Source of the DNA: Dipteris shenzhenensis
Lineage: Eukaryota > Polypodiophyta > Polypodiopsida > Gleicheniales
Direction: 5' to 3' (one strand)
Length of the DNA: 64,000 nt
NCBI GenBank assembly: GCA_047967505.1
Contig: CM106539.1
How positions within the stretch are numbered: the stretch's first letter is position 1; each line of letters starts with the position of its first letter. The notes beneath the pieces were generated by a model. The model was not told the origin of the DNA. It saw only the letters and a list, made by a program, of their open reading frames with translations, and ran no database searches. This document shows positions 1 through 10,617 of this stretch, piece after piece. Both the position numbers and the translations under genes were made by a program.

Positions 1-763
1 TGCCTCTAGAGTTACCACGTCCTCCTGCATAGGACTGGTTTTCTTGCGTTTGCTGCATATTCTGATTTCTACCACGGCCTGCAGATCGGCCTCCTCTACC
101 TCTGCCTCTACCTCTGCCAGCATTTGAGTAGAAGACAGTTTCTTTTGAAGTTCCTGCTGAAGAAGATGCACCACCATTTCTCTGCTCTTCAGAAATTAGA
201 AGAGCAATCAGCTCCTCAAAATCAGGAAATTTTTCACAGACGGCAATGGATGTCCGGAACTGTGCATAATCCTTTCCTAGACCATTCAAGGTCACAGAAA
301 CCAAATTGTCATCATCCATTGGCGACCCAATGGAAGCAAGTGCATCCGCAATTTTCTTCACCTTCATGTGGTAGTCATTGATGTTCATGTTTTCTCTCTG
401 CACATTATCCAACTCCTGTTTGAGTTGCATTTTCCTGGCTTGCGTATTTGTGCTATACATTTTTGCCAAAGTATCCCATGCCTCCTTTGGCGTATTTACA
501 TCCTGAATATGCACAATCATGGAGTCCGAAATACTGATAGACAGCCAGTACATAACTTTCCTGGCTCTCTCATGCCATCCTTTGAATGCCTGCATTTCCT
601 GTTGACTGGGAACATTAGGAAGAACAGGTTCTTCTTCATTTCCTGTAATGAATTCCCAATAGCCTTTTCCCATCAAGAAATTCGTCATTCTAAACTTCCA
701 TGCCTGAAAGTTATTCTTGTCAAGCTTTTGAGTGACAATCTGTGAAAGAGAATCAGATGCCAT
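1..763 (-). CDS. Copia Gag polyprotein, N-terminal part (cut by window edge)
   Basis: Open without a stop from an ATG at 763 down to base 1 on the minus strand (254 codons seen). The protein begins MASDSLSQIVTQKLDKNNF and has the usual Copia gag layout: an aromatic block (FQAWKFRMTNFLMGKGYW, about residues 19-36), the UBN2-type middle with a PKEAWDTLAKMY motif near residue 91, then an Arg/Gly-rich tail (GRGRGRGRGG) before the expected zinc knuckle, which lies off the window. It coats genomic RNA in the cytoplasmic virus-like particle. PBS and LTR lie upstream at 1289-1652 in the correct order. The frame is clean here, unlike most other retroelements in the window, so this copy may be younger. 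The family assignment is firm; whether the full element is intact cannot be seen. Confidence 0.9.
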   Translation of the reverse strand, partial: MASDSLSQIVTQKLDKNNFQAWKFRMTNFLMGKGYWEFITGNEEEPVLPNVPSQQEMQAFKGWHERARKVMYWLSISISDSMIVHIQDVNTPKEAWDTLAKMYSTNTQARKMQLKQELDNVQRENMNINDYHMKVKKIADALASIGSPMDDDNLVSVTLNGLGKDYAQFRTSIAVCEKFPDFEELIALLISEEQRNGGASSSAGTSKETVFYSNAGRGRGRGRGGRSAGRGRNQNMQQTQENQSYAGGRGNSRG

Positions 764-1288
764 TACAGAACACTGCAAAATATTCTGTCACTGCAAAAAA
801 CACAGCTTTTGCCTCGCACGGGCAGATCTGCAAAACTGACGAAAGTGGTATTTCACCACACAGTCACTTTCTAGTGACGATTTTGCATCAACAGGCAACA
901 GGCATGAATCTGCAACTCCTAATATCTCTGCACACAGGCATACGATGCAATTTCTGTGGCACCTTTCCACCGACTAGCCGCGTAGTGGTCGCACAGCAAA
1001 AAACAGGGCCTTTTTCTGAGTGCCTGCGAAGAACTTCAAAACGGGCCCCGAAACGGCCTCAAATCAGAAAAATAAAGTCACTGAGGGCGTCGCCCATTCC
1101 CGCAGCATATACTGCGCTCTCGCCACACCGCGAAGGGCGTCTCAATCTGAAACAGTGCACTCCTGCACTTCTAGCTGTGCTACCTGCAGAGATTTGCTCC
1201 CAAACTCGAAATAGGAAAGCAACACTGGTCCTCTTACCAGGACACCACGAACTTGGCTTGCTTTCTCGAGCTCCTTACCATGAACAAG
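764..1288 (-). other. Leader (5' UTR) of the minus-strand Copia
   Basis: This non-coding stretch lies between the primer-binding site and the gag ATG. It is more GC-rich than its surroundings, and I see no conserved ORF in it. It would hold packaging and dimerisation signals by analogy with other Copia elements; nothing in the sequence proves that. Confidence 0.6.
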
Positions 1289-1300
1289 GCTCTGATACCA
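1289..1300 (-). promoter_or_regulatory. Primer-binding site, initiator tRNA-Met type
   Basis: The minus strand reads TGGTATCAGAGC, complementary to the 3' end of plant initiator tRNA-Met. It directly abuts the inner end of the LTR at 1301, which fixes the orientation and the 5' end of the element. Confidence 0.85.
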
Positions 1301-1652
1301 TGTAAAGATTGTGGGAGAGAGGGAAGGAGTCTCACTTGAGGCTTTCTCACAATCACAATGGGGGAATACACACAAAGGTAGAGGCTGAAAACAGTTTTCC
1401 TCTTCTTAGTTGTGAAAGCCAAAAGAACTCTAGTACAAAGAAATAGAAGAACCCTATATGTGGGTCTCAAACCAAACTCAACTAACTAAGGTGGCATACT
1501 AACTGAGCCACGAACTAGTGTAGATAAGGATAGCTGTCATCCAGCTATTATTCATGAGCGGTGTACCAACCGCATCTCCAGCTAACAAGTCGGTGACATA
1601 AATGCACAACAGTCACCCTGGCATATCGCGAGTGGAGCTCGATATCTCAACA
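1301..1652 (-). mobile_element. 5' LTR of the minus-strand Copia
   Basis: About 352 bp. On the minus strand it begins TGTTGAGATATC and ends ATCTTTACA, i.e. TGT...ACA termini, and the PBS follows immediately. The outer boundary at 1652 is inferred from the TG dinucleotide and the TGTTGA start shared with other LTRs here. The partner LTR is outside the window, so the boundary and target duplication cannot be confirmed. It ends only about 100 bp before the transposase-like exon, suggesting insertion into or beside that gene. Confidence 0.65.
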
Positions 1653-1695
1653 GAAGTTGCTACCATTGCTATTAGTGATATATGAATAAAGGATT

Positions 1696-3060
1696 TTGAA
1701 CATATTTCCAAGGTTTATGTGGCTAATACTCATGGTTCTTTCTATATGTAGGATTTGGCGCATGTGGATCACTAAACATGATGCATACTCCCTAAAGCAA
1801 AACTTTATCAGTAGAGAAACATTCATTGACATTCAATTGTCATGTCACTTTGTGGTTCTCTTGATAAAGACCTTTAGGGAAAAGCATCCTCACTTGCACG
1901 TACCCCTTTCTTGCACGGGATCGGATGCGTGTGAGAATTTTTTCAGCAAGGTGGGTGGAATGGTTCGGAATGAAAGATGCTATGATGGCTTTGATTTGCT
2001 GAGTAGTACAGGAGCACTTAATAGAATAGCAGAGTTTCAAGCAGGTTCAATTCTTAAATTTCCAGCAGCTCATTCTAAACAAGAAAATATATGGGCTACT
2101 TTGGAAAAGGAGAATGACACTCCTTTGGCCAACCTGGGAGACTATGCTTGTGTGAGTAGTGACAACCATATGGTATCTGCATTGAAAGAGGGATTATTAG
2201 AAGCAAAGGCCATAAGTGAGACACTTGGTATGCACGATGAAACTTTTTGGAATGACTCATGGGAGGAGGGAGATCTCTTAGAACTCTTCAACCCTAATCT
2301 TGAATATGTGGATGAAGATGAATCATTGGATGATCTTCTAATTATAGATGAAGATAATCACTTTGATAGTGGTGTTCGAGGTGATCTGGATGAGGAAATT
2401 ACTAGTGAAAGTGAGCTTCGTCATGTGATTGATTGTCTAATTGATGAGGAGGAGAAGGTGGCTAGTGAAATATCGCCATTTGTTGAAGTGGATGGGAAAG
2501 CCATTTCTAAAAGCACACTTGTCAGCCAATTGAATGGAAATCCCACACTATCTAAAGATAGATTAACAAGGGTGAAAAGTGGAGTGTATTTTTCTTTGGA
2601 GAAGAAGGCAATGATTCATATAGGAACATGTCTTGGTATAGGATCTGATTGTGCAGTATTGTTTGAAAGCACATCAATAAATGCAAACAAAAAGACAAGA
2701 GGAAAAGGAAAAGCTGGGAATACTAGTAAGGGTGCTGTAAACGGCATGTGGTACCTTGGAAGGGTGGTAAGCATGAGGAGAAAGGTTGGAAATTGTCTAA
2801 AAGAGACAAGAGGCCCCTTTGATTTATTGGATAGGCCTTTGAATGTTCAAATTCATTTGTCATGGTATCAACAAGCAAAGGGAACTAGGACCTACACATA
2901 TGACCTTGTTGACAACCAATGTGTGGATTTGGAATCTATAATAGCCTTGGCCAATCTCAACTATGATCGACAAACAAAGAAATACCATCTTGATGAGAAT
3001 GACTACAAACTTTTCAATGAATATGTTCAGGGCAGAAAAGGTACATTTTCTATTTTTTAA
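1696..3060 (+). CDS. Transposase-like protein of unknown family, probably the 3' exon of a larger gene
   Basis: An uninterrupted 454-codon frame. The first residues are probably intron: a pyrimidine-rich stretch ending in TAG at about 1752 looks like a splice acceptor, and convincing protein starts just after (IWRMWITKHDAYSLKQNFIS). About residue 75 there is TGSDACENFFSKVGG; an acidic residue followed by ENFF recalls the region around the last catalytic Glu of P-element/THAP9-type transposases, but this is only resemblance. A very acidic linker follows (about 200-240), then a globular C-terminus with WYLGRVVSMRRK (about 350) and a hydrophobic, aromatic end. A donor-like AAAAGGTAC occurs at about 3036-3044; the acceptors downstream did not give me a continuous frame. 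The LTR at 1652 probably removed or displaced its 5' part. It is coding by length and composition; the function is not established. Confidence 0.55.
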   Translation: MNIFPRFMWLILMVLSICRIWRMWITKHDAYSLKQNFISRETFIDIQLSCHFVVLLIKTFREKHPHLHVPLSCTGSDACENFFSKVGGMVRNERCYDGFDLLSSTGALNRIAEFQAGSILKFPAAHSKQENIWATLEKENDTPLANLGDYACVSSDNHMVSALKEGLLEAKAISETLGMHDETFWNDSWEEGDLLELFNPNLEYVDEDESLDDLLIIDEDNHFDSGVRGDLDEEITSESELRHVIDCLIDEEEKVASEISPFVEVDGKAISKSTLVSQLNGNPTLSKDRLTRVKSGVYFSLEKKAMIHIGTCLGIGSDCAVLFESTSINANKKTRGKGKAGNTSKGAVNGMWYLGRVVSMRRKVGNCLKETRGPFDLLDRPLNVQIHLSWYQQAKGTRTYTYDLVDNQCVDLESIIALANLNYDRQTKKYHLDENDYKLFNEYVQGRKGTFSIF

Positions 3061-3497
3061 ATTTTTGTAAAGTTTATCCATTTTGAAGTCGTCCCTTCCC
3101 TTCCCTCCTTCCTAGTCCATTTGCAGCCCTACTGCTCCAATCTCTGATGTAGATGAAGGTAACATATGTTTTTGTTAATGTGCTTTCAATCCTTCTTATC
3201 ACATAGGGATCCTAGGTTTGCAGCATGTAACTTGACAGGGAGCTTATGTTTGTTTTGCAGGATAAATTTGTTGGCAAGCTATGTGGCATGATGCCGCATT
3301 TATGAGAAGATGCCCATAGATGTGTCAATGCTAAACTTATGGATTATAGACATGGATTGTTCGGGTGTTACTCTTGTTTGATTTTTAGTTTTTCTAGTAA
3401 AGATTCAAGATGCATTTTATGTTTTCTACTCTATCAAATTTTGGTTTAGATTCATGGATTGTTCAGGTGTTACTCTTGTGTAACTTCATATTTGCTG
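3061..3497 (+). other. 3' flank of the transposase-like ORF, no independent gene
   Basis: Acceptor-like sites (TTTGCAG near 3126 and TTTTGCAG near 3260) suggest small downstream exons of the preceding gene, but frames do not join cleanly. A short motif around GGATTGTTCRGGTGTTACTCTTGT occurs twice (about 3354 and 3458). Otherwise I see nothing. Confidence 0.4.
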
Positions 3498-4537
3498 CTA
3501 TTAAACATCCAAGATGCTTTTCAGCTTTCTCATTCTAGTGTTTGTTTTTTAAGGGAGAAGAAACTTGTTTATGTTAGTGTGTAATCATTCTTATACGCTA
3601 TATATTGGGTCTACTACAGCTTTCTAGCTTGTCCGCCCCAATAACAGTGAATGTAGTTGCTGTCTACACTATTCTGAGCAGGTTTTGAGACTGTTGCCAA
3701 TTATGGGAAAGGATTTGGAGCTATTTACCTCTGTATTTGGCAATACAACATTCAAATTAGTTCATGTTTTGCAAGTACAGGTCTACATTGGAAGTTCAGT
3801 GAGGTTTGTGCATTGTTTAGCCAAGCGTTGGCTAGTGGGTTAATGTGATTTTTTTGGTGCAATACCATTCATAGCATGTGAATCAGTGGGTAGTTTATGC
3901 ATACATCTAAGATGGTTCAGAATCAAAATCTGAATCTAAATTCGGGAGACGTGTTTGAAGTTTTGGCCTATTAAACATCCAAGATGCTTTTCAGCTTTAA
4001 GATGGTTCAGAATCAAAATCTGAATCTAAATTCGAGAGACGTGTTTGAAGTTTTGGCCTATTAAACTTCCAAGATGCTTTTCAGCTTTCTCATTCTAGTG
4101 TTTGTTTTTTAAGGGAGAAGAAACTTGTTTATGTTAGTGTGTAATCATTCTTATACGCTATATATTGGGTCTACTACAGCTTTCTAGCTTGTCCGCCCCA
4201 ATAATAGTGAATGTAGTTGCTGTCTACACTATTCTGAGCAGGTTTTGAGTCTGTTGCCAATTATGGGAAAGGATTTGGAGCTGTTTACCTCTGTATTTGG
4301 CAATACAACATTCAAATTAGTTCATGTTTTGCAAGTACAGGTCTGCATTGGAAGTTCAGTGAGGCTTGTGCATTGTTTAGCCAAGCATTGGCTAGTGGGT
4401 TAATGTGATTTTGTTGGTGCAATACCATTCACAGCATGTGAATCAGTGGGCAGTTTATGCATACATCTAAGATGGTTCAGAATCAAAATCTGAATCTAAA
4501 TTCAGGAGACGTTTGAAGTTTTGGCCTGGGAGGATAA
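3498..4537 (+). repeat. 560-bp direct tandem duplication with a nested 90-bp duplication
   Basis: The stretch starting CTATTAAAC at 3498 recurs at 4058 with only scattered substitutions and runs to about 4537, an offset of 560 bp. Inside, the 90-bp block starting AAGATGGTTCAG at 3909 is repeated directly at 3999, and the motif returns at 4469. The copies differ by single-base changes, so the duplication is not brand new. No coding potential was seen in the unit itself. Confidence 0.9.
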
Positions 4538-4673
4538 ATTGGATGGAACCAAGTATTCCATGTGGAGTTTTATAGTGAATAATGTGTTAGTTGGTAAGAG
4601 TATATGGGGCTATGTTAGAGGTGATGAGGCTTGTCTTGTAGATCTAGTTATTGCTTCTGCTACACCTTTGTAA
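4512..4673 (+). pseudogene. Copia gag-like N-terminal fragment
   Basis: A 53-codon open stretch contains DKLDGTKYSMWSFIVNNVL and IWGYVRGDE. The LDGxxYxxW signature followed about 20 residues later by W-x-Y/F-V-x-G is the usual start of Copia Gag. No start codon, LTR or PBS is attached, and it begins exactly where the tandem duplication ends. It is a scrap, short enough that chance similarity is possible. Confidence 0.5.
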
Positions 4674-5902
4674 GGAGGTAATGCATATGATATGCAGCTA
4701 GCTTCGATAAGGCCAGCTACACCTGTTGCTCCCATTGAGGATTAAAGGAGATGGGATTGAGGGATGCCCAGGCTATGCCACTTATAGCCTTGTCCATTAA
4801 AAGGATCATCATACCTCATATCTGTTCCTCCAACATACTTGGAGAATATGTATTGGGCAAGGAAGGAGGCTAGGCTTACTTGAAAAGACATCTTGATAGT
4901 ATTTCAAGAGCTTTACGTATGGAAATACATTGGTGGATATGTATACTCTTTGTAGATGTACAGTCAATACGTATGCAAAATGGTATAATGTTGCCTTGGT
5001 TAGCATGTCGATGTAGGTGATTAGCATGTAATGGATGTAATGCCAACAAATGAGTGCTCTTATCATCACTATTAGGCATGAATCAAGAACATCTATTTTG
5101 ATAGATGTAACTTTAACAAATGCTGTTATCATCATTATTAGGCTTGAATCAAGAATTACCATGCTAACCATGTATGGTAACAAGTGTGCGGAGGGTGTGC
5201 GGATGACAGATGGATGTTTGACAAAATATGATAGCCGTCTTATAGTCTTGTTGTTTGACAAAATAGGATAGCCGTCTTGACGTAGGTTTAAGGAAAGGGG
5301 GGGAGCACACTAGACTTTTTCTTGTACCTTATAAGCTTAAATAGGGGTGTTTTATAATCCTACATGGATCTTAAATAGGGGGTTTTCTTGAAGTTCATGC
5401 ACGCAGGTGACGTCCCCCTTTAATGAAGAGTGAATCCCCCGGGATTCTTACCATGCTGCATGAAACTCATCCCAATTCTTGGGATAGAGAGTGCCTTGTT
5501 GATATTATTTTATCACAACAAGGAATCCCAACCCTTGGGATAAAGACTTTCCCGGTACTTTTGGGATCCCACCACCATGGGGTAGGGGTCATTGCACTAG
5601 GCAATGCACGTGGTGGCTCAAATGTTTTAAGAAAATTATCATTCAATCTTTTTTCTTGTTGATAGACACCATCCATGAAAGAACCTCGTCCCGATTCTTA
5701 CCATGCTTAGCGTGCTTGGTGTTACAAATATTTTAGAAGACCCCTATAGGAGTAAAAGAGATTCCACTAGGAAATGTCTTAGTAATTTTATCTTAATTTA
5801 TAAATTTAAATTCAAGTTTTCAGTAATGGGATTTTATTGTTTTCATTCTTTGGTTAAGGAGGGTGTCTTATGTAATATGTTTTACAATTTCAAGAATTTG
5901 CA
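4674..5902. other. Intergenic, no gene recognised
   Basis: An imperfect duplication of about 80 bp lies near 5050-5160 (TATCATCA-TTATTAGGC-TGAATCAAGAA twice). Short direct repeats around TAAATAGGGG-GTTTT occur near 5340-5385, and ATTCTTACCATGC occurs at about 5445 and 5695. No supported ORF; this may hold the upstream part of the decayed gene that follows. Confidence 0.4.
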
Positions 5903-8900
5903 ATGGCCATGCCTGTTCATGAGAAATTCATAGATCATGCTTGGCTTATGATGGAGAAGCCAAAGAGCTACCACCTTGTTATCACTTCAGCGAAAGTGAA
6001 AAGTCCCAAATTTTCTAGCCAAGAAATTGGAAGTGTCGAAGTTGTTTTGAAATTGGATGTATTTCCACATGGGGACTTCATGATAGCCATATGTGATGAC
6101 AACATGAAGGGCCAGCGTGTACTAAAGTTGAGGACAAACTCTAAGGAGTACTATGAGAAGTGCCAAACTCTGCAAAGTATCCATATATAGGTGATGCCTT
6201 GAGTTCTCTTAAGGCTATATGGGATGCATTACCAGATATTGAAGAGGTCAAGATGGTAGTACACTTGGATCTTCTCAGGATTTTGTACAACCTTTACCTT
6301 CGGTCCCAACTATCCAACCACCGCAGGTGTAGACTACAATGAGAAAGAAAAAGAAAAAGACATCAAAGTTTGATGCTTGTATGGAAGCTATGGCTTTCCC
6401 TCGAAGAGGAGAAAAAAGGCCTCGACCTGAAAGAGTTGACCCAAAAGTAACCCAATTAAAACATGGTGAGAAGTTGGATGATGATGATAGTGACAGCGTG
6501 GATGAAGAAGCTGAAGAAGCCAAGCTTACGGAATCAGTACTTGTAGATACTTTTATAAATGCTGATCTACGCTCTGATAGTGATGAAGGGTATATATGGG
6601 GATTCTCACAGTATTCAGTGCAGAAAACATACATCAATTGAGCTACTTTGTTTACCAATCAAAGAAAGCTAGATGAAAAGTTTCCAAGAAAGTTATATGA
6701 GGATGCAAGGCAGGCCAAAATACCAGTTCCCAGTAAGATCACGCTATGCCCAATATCATTCAAGAAGCTTGCAAGTGACGATTCAGTGTTGTATGATGTG
6801 TCTTTCCATACGCATGCAGACTTCTTTACAACATTTCAAGAATTCAAACAGATTGACATTGTTCGTGAAGCGACACTTTATGAGACCAGATACAAGGATG
6901 ATGATGAAAAGAAGCATATGCTATCTACAAACAAATTCCTTGAAAGGTGCAGGTTTGAGCCCATTGATGGGCAACACTTCAGTGAGGCATGTAGAATTGC
7001 ATTTGAGGAGACCAGAAGAGGAAACTTACCATCCGAGGAGTATATGCAAAAGTTTGCAAGAGTCATCGCTTATATTTGTTTGTTCAAAGATGACTCAAAG
7101 TATATATTAGAATCCCTTAGGCTCAATAATGAACCTTTTCAAAAGAAGAAGAAGTCAACTCTTTCAGAGGTTCTTCTTAAAGCAAGAGAGTTATGGATTG
7201 GGTGCAGGAAGCCACTACTCTCAAAGGGTGAGAGACCCACTGTGGAGTACTTAGGAAAGCAGGTGTGATTTTATATGTGCTTGATAGCTGTTGTAAATGA
7301 TGTTCAGCCAAGTCTTCTAGAAGTTACAAGAGCCATCAATAAATACAGGGACTATGCATGCATTGTATTTCATCCTGAAACAATCTTTCAATGTATTGTG
7401 GATGTATGCATTGCATTCGAATCTGGTACGATATCCTTTGAGTCACCTGAGCACGAGGTAAACAAGAAGCAGAAAGTAATACAGGTTAGGTTAATTATTT
7501 GGTGGAGGCCATTGAGATATAGTACTGACAAAATAGTAAAGGTGGTTTGCCAAAAGTTACTAAGTGGAGAATGCTTTTTTGTTAAGAAGAGCAAGCAAGG
7601 AAGCCTTAAAGAAATAGTTAACTAGGAAGTAAAGGATAAAGCTGCATATGGAGCATTAAAGTTTTTGCTTCATTCAGATGAAGAGTTGGTGGATCAAAAG
7701 TATCAGGTGGACAAGAAAAAAGCACGTGCACTAGGAAAAATAGTTGATAAGAACTGGGCCTCGCAATGGATAAAATAATGGGATAAAGATGCAGCACCAA
7801 CAAAGGAGCTTTGAGCTAAGATGCCTATTTGCATGGAGCTGATGTATGCACATATAAAGTCAAATGCCATGAAAAACAAGATGCAGCTTCAAGTCCTTAA
7901 TGAGTCTTTCATGTTCTCCTATGACATTGGTTTGTCAAAGGGTAATTCAAGTTATGTTATTGTCAAGGGAGTCAATATGGAAAGATTTATGGCCGCAATG
8001 GGCAATGAACCTTGGGATAACCCATATGCATTTTTCTTTGATGAACTGTCAATGTCGGGGATTGTTCAGCTTCTATGAACTATGATACAAGGCCCTATGG
8101 CAAGACAACCAAGATCAACATTCGTCATGTTTATCACAGTTGCAAAGCAGGATGCATTGCTTGCTAGTTTGAAATCTGCATTCAGGGGTGTCATTGGAAA
8201 GGTGTTGCATGGTATGGTTTTGCGGCATGAGCATAGTTATCATGGTGACACTGGCATCCAAATCTTGCAACCCATGATGGTTGCATTTATGCATAGGGGT
8301 GATGGTCCATCATTTGAAGTTCCCCAAAAGACTCTTCAGTTCTTGTTCCAAGAGAGAGAGAAACATTAAAAATAGTCTCCCCTTCTCTTGATTATCGACA
8401 TCCAAAGCATCCTTCTCTGATAGAAGAGATGGTAGATGCATATCGGGCTGAAAGGTTGGAATGTGGCATTGTATGGAATGGGGTTAGTTGCAGAGACTGT
8501 ATTACAAAAAGGAATTGATGTGGTTGTCATTGATGCCCTCCATCGGATTTAGTACTTTGATACTTACTTTAGTTGCGTGCCTACATTCTATGATAAAGAG
8601 GAAGGGAGACCAGATGTGGAATCGAGCAAAAAAGTGCAGCATGACTCAAGTGAGAAAGGGGTAGAAAATGTAGACTCTACTACTGAGAATGGTAGCTCGA
8701 CATCTAGGGAATCTGAAACTAATAGCTCTACATCAAAGAAGTCAAACCTAGAATTACGCACAAAGAAGCGAATGGATGAGAGATTGCAAAGGAGCATTGA
8801 GGTTCCATTGGTCATAAAAGAAGGCAGCAACAAGAAGAAAGAAAAACAAATTGTAGTGGAAGGGAAAGGGAAAGCAATAGAGGTCCAAATGTAGAGCATG

Positions 8901-9338
8901 AAACCTCAAAAAGAGATTATCTTGAAGGGAGAGGGAAGTGGACTACTTAAGGATGTACTAGTAGCAAGAAAAATAGATGTACTACCAAGTAGTGAGGAGA
9001 TTGCAGTTGACAGATCGCAGCTTTATCCATGCTATGATGTACTACCAAGAAGTGATGATCGCATACTTGAAAGCTCCCAGAATGGTCTAGAGCAACTAGA
9101 ACCTATACTTGAAAGCACCCAAACTGGTCTAGAGTAGCCTGTTAGTCAAGATCTTGGTAATGGACCTCTCGAGATGGCTACCCAAGTCACTACTACACAA
9201 TCTCAAGAAGTGAAATTTGACAAAATATATGATGCCTTATTGGATGTAGGCTATAATGCCACATAATCAAAAGAGGAATTTGAACGTCTAAGGAAAGAGG
9301 AGCTTGAGAAGTGTAAAGAAGGAAATAATGTGAATTAG
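5903..9338 (+). pseudogene. Decayed ParB/DGQHR-like plus DNA amino-methyltransferase-like gene
   Basis: From about 6300 to the final TAG at 9336-9338 nearly all coding sequence lies in one register (positions divisible by 3), broken by about ten in-frame stops (for example 6639, 7266, 7623, 7812, 8076, 8892, 9135) and a compensating frameshift pair at about 8367-8459. The 5' part (5903-6340) is shifted between frames. In order: a Lys-rich basic run (6339), an acidic linker, then at 6648-7268 a domain with FEPIDGQH and a trailing helix EACRIAFEE, resembling the DGQHR/ParB N-terminal fold. At 7821-8369 come segments such as RSTFVMFITVAKQDALL and PMMVAFMHRGD. At 8387-8560 come DYRHPKHPSLIEEM and NVALYGMGLVAETVLQKG followed by VVVID, matching motifs X and I (G-x-G, acidic end of strand 2) of beta-class N4/N6 amino-methyltransferases. 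No DPPY/DPPW was found, so the copy would be inactive. A low-complexity Ser/Glu/Lys tail ends it. Domain calls are by eye. Confidence 0.45.
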
Positions 9339-10617
9339 AGTGTCTTTCCTATATGTAAATCCTATTTTGAAATAAAGAAGTCTTTTTGCTTTCTCAACTA
9401 TGTGTATGAATATTTATTTAACAATTTGTTTTAATGATGTTTATGAATATTTTTAATAATTTGTTTAACACTTTAATAATGAACACCGAGACCAATATGA
9501 TGTCCATGTTTAAATTTTCTTTTGGGTGTTTTTCAATATATTTTTGAATAATTTATTCTCGTAGTGACCAAATGGTGGCAATGTAATTTTATTTTAATAT
9601 TTCAATGGTGAATATTTTAGCTTAGATATTTTAGGTAAATATTTTTTTGAAAAAAAGAAAAAAGAAAAAATTGATTATTTTATTGTAATATTTCAATGGG
9701 AAATATTTTATGTTAATTATTTTAGTTGAATATCTTAATTCTCATGTGTCTAAGGATCAAAATTAATCTATGCAAGTGGTTGCATAAAGTTTTGGCTTAA
9801 TTGTTTTGTGTTAATATTTTAATGGTCAATATCAATACCTTGAAATCTCAAAGAGAGTTCTTGTCATGTGTCTAAGATCAAAATTACTATATACAAGAAG
9901 ACATTACAATATTTGTTTTGAAATATATGGAAAACCATGGGAGTATGATATTCAAAAATTTTGGACTTCTATTTAGTCCAGTTCTAGAATTGGACTTTAG
10001 ACAAATCTAAAAATTTTGAATATTAGGACAGTAGGAGTTGCGTGTACAAACTGCATGTAGGAATCGTATGTAGAACTTGAATTTCCTGAAACAAATGCAA
10101 ACAAAGATGATGCTGATGTTTATGCTTATGTTCATGAAATGATAAGGAGGAAAGATGAAGGGAAAAGGAGGAGTTTCAGACGAGCCAAAAATGGAGCCAA
10201 AACAGCCCAAACAAGTCCCCTAATCACCTCTACTTTATACCACAAATGATCGGACACTTGGCATATGATCAAGGTTGACAAATGAAAGCTTGCAAGCATG
10301 ATAAAAATAAAACAAAAATTTAGCAAATAGTCCGACAATATGTTCGACAGAAAGATTCCTAGCATGTTTCAGGATGTCTGATGATGGAGGCCGAATGCAT
10401 TTCGAAGGTTCAAAACTATCCAAAAGATGGATTTTCAATATGATCTTAGTAAAAGGAATTTCTAAAAGTTTGAAGGTGTTTGTTGTGATTTTTAATTCAG
10501 CATGTGGTGATCAAACAGTTGGCATAAGGTGGACAAACAATCCGACAATTCAACTGTAGCCCGATGATAGTGCCCGATGATAGTCTGCTGACTATCTATT
10601 CTTCTATTACTTATGCA
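9339..10617. other. AT-rich intergenic region
   Basis: It contains three degenerate copies of a motif like AATATTTCAATGG-GAATATTTTA between about 9585 and 9835 and an A-rich run near 9650. CCGATGATAG is doubled at about 10561-10580. No gene was found. The right end is one breakpoint of the proposed inversion. Confidence 0.5.

Noticed and set aside
6275-6658. 127-codon minus-strand frame with Ser/Phe runs
   Set aside because: It is the antisense of the acidic and Lys-rich part of the ParB/methyltransferase-like gene.
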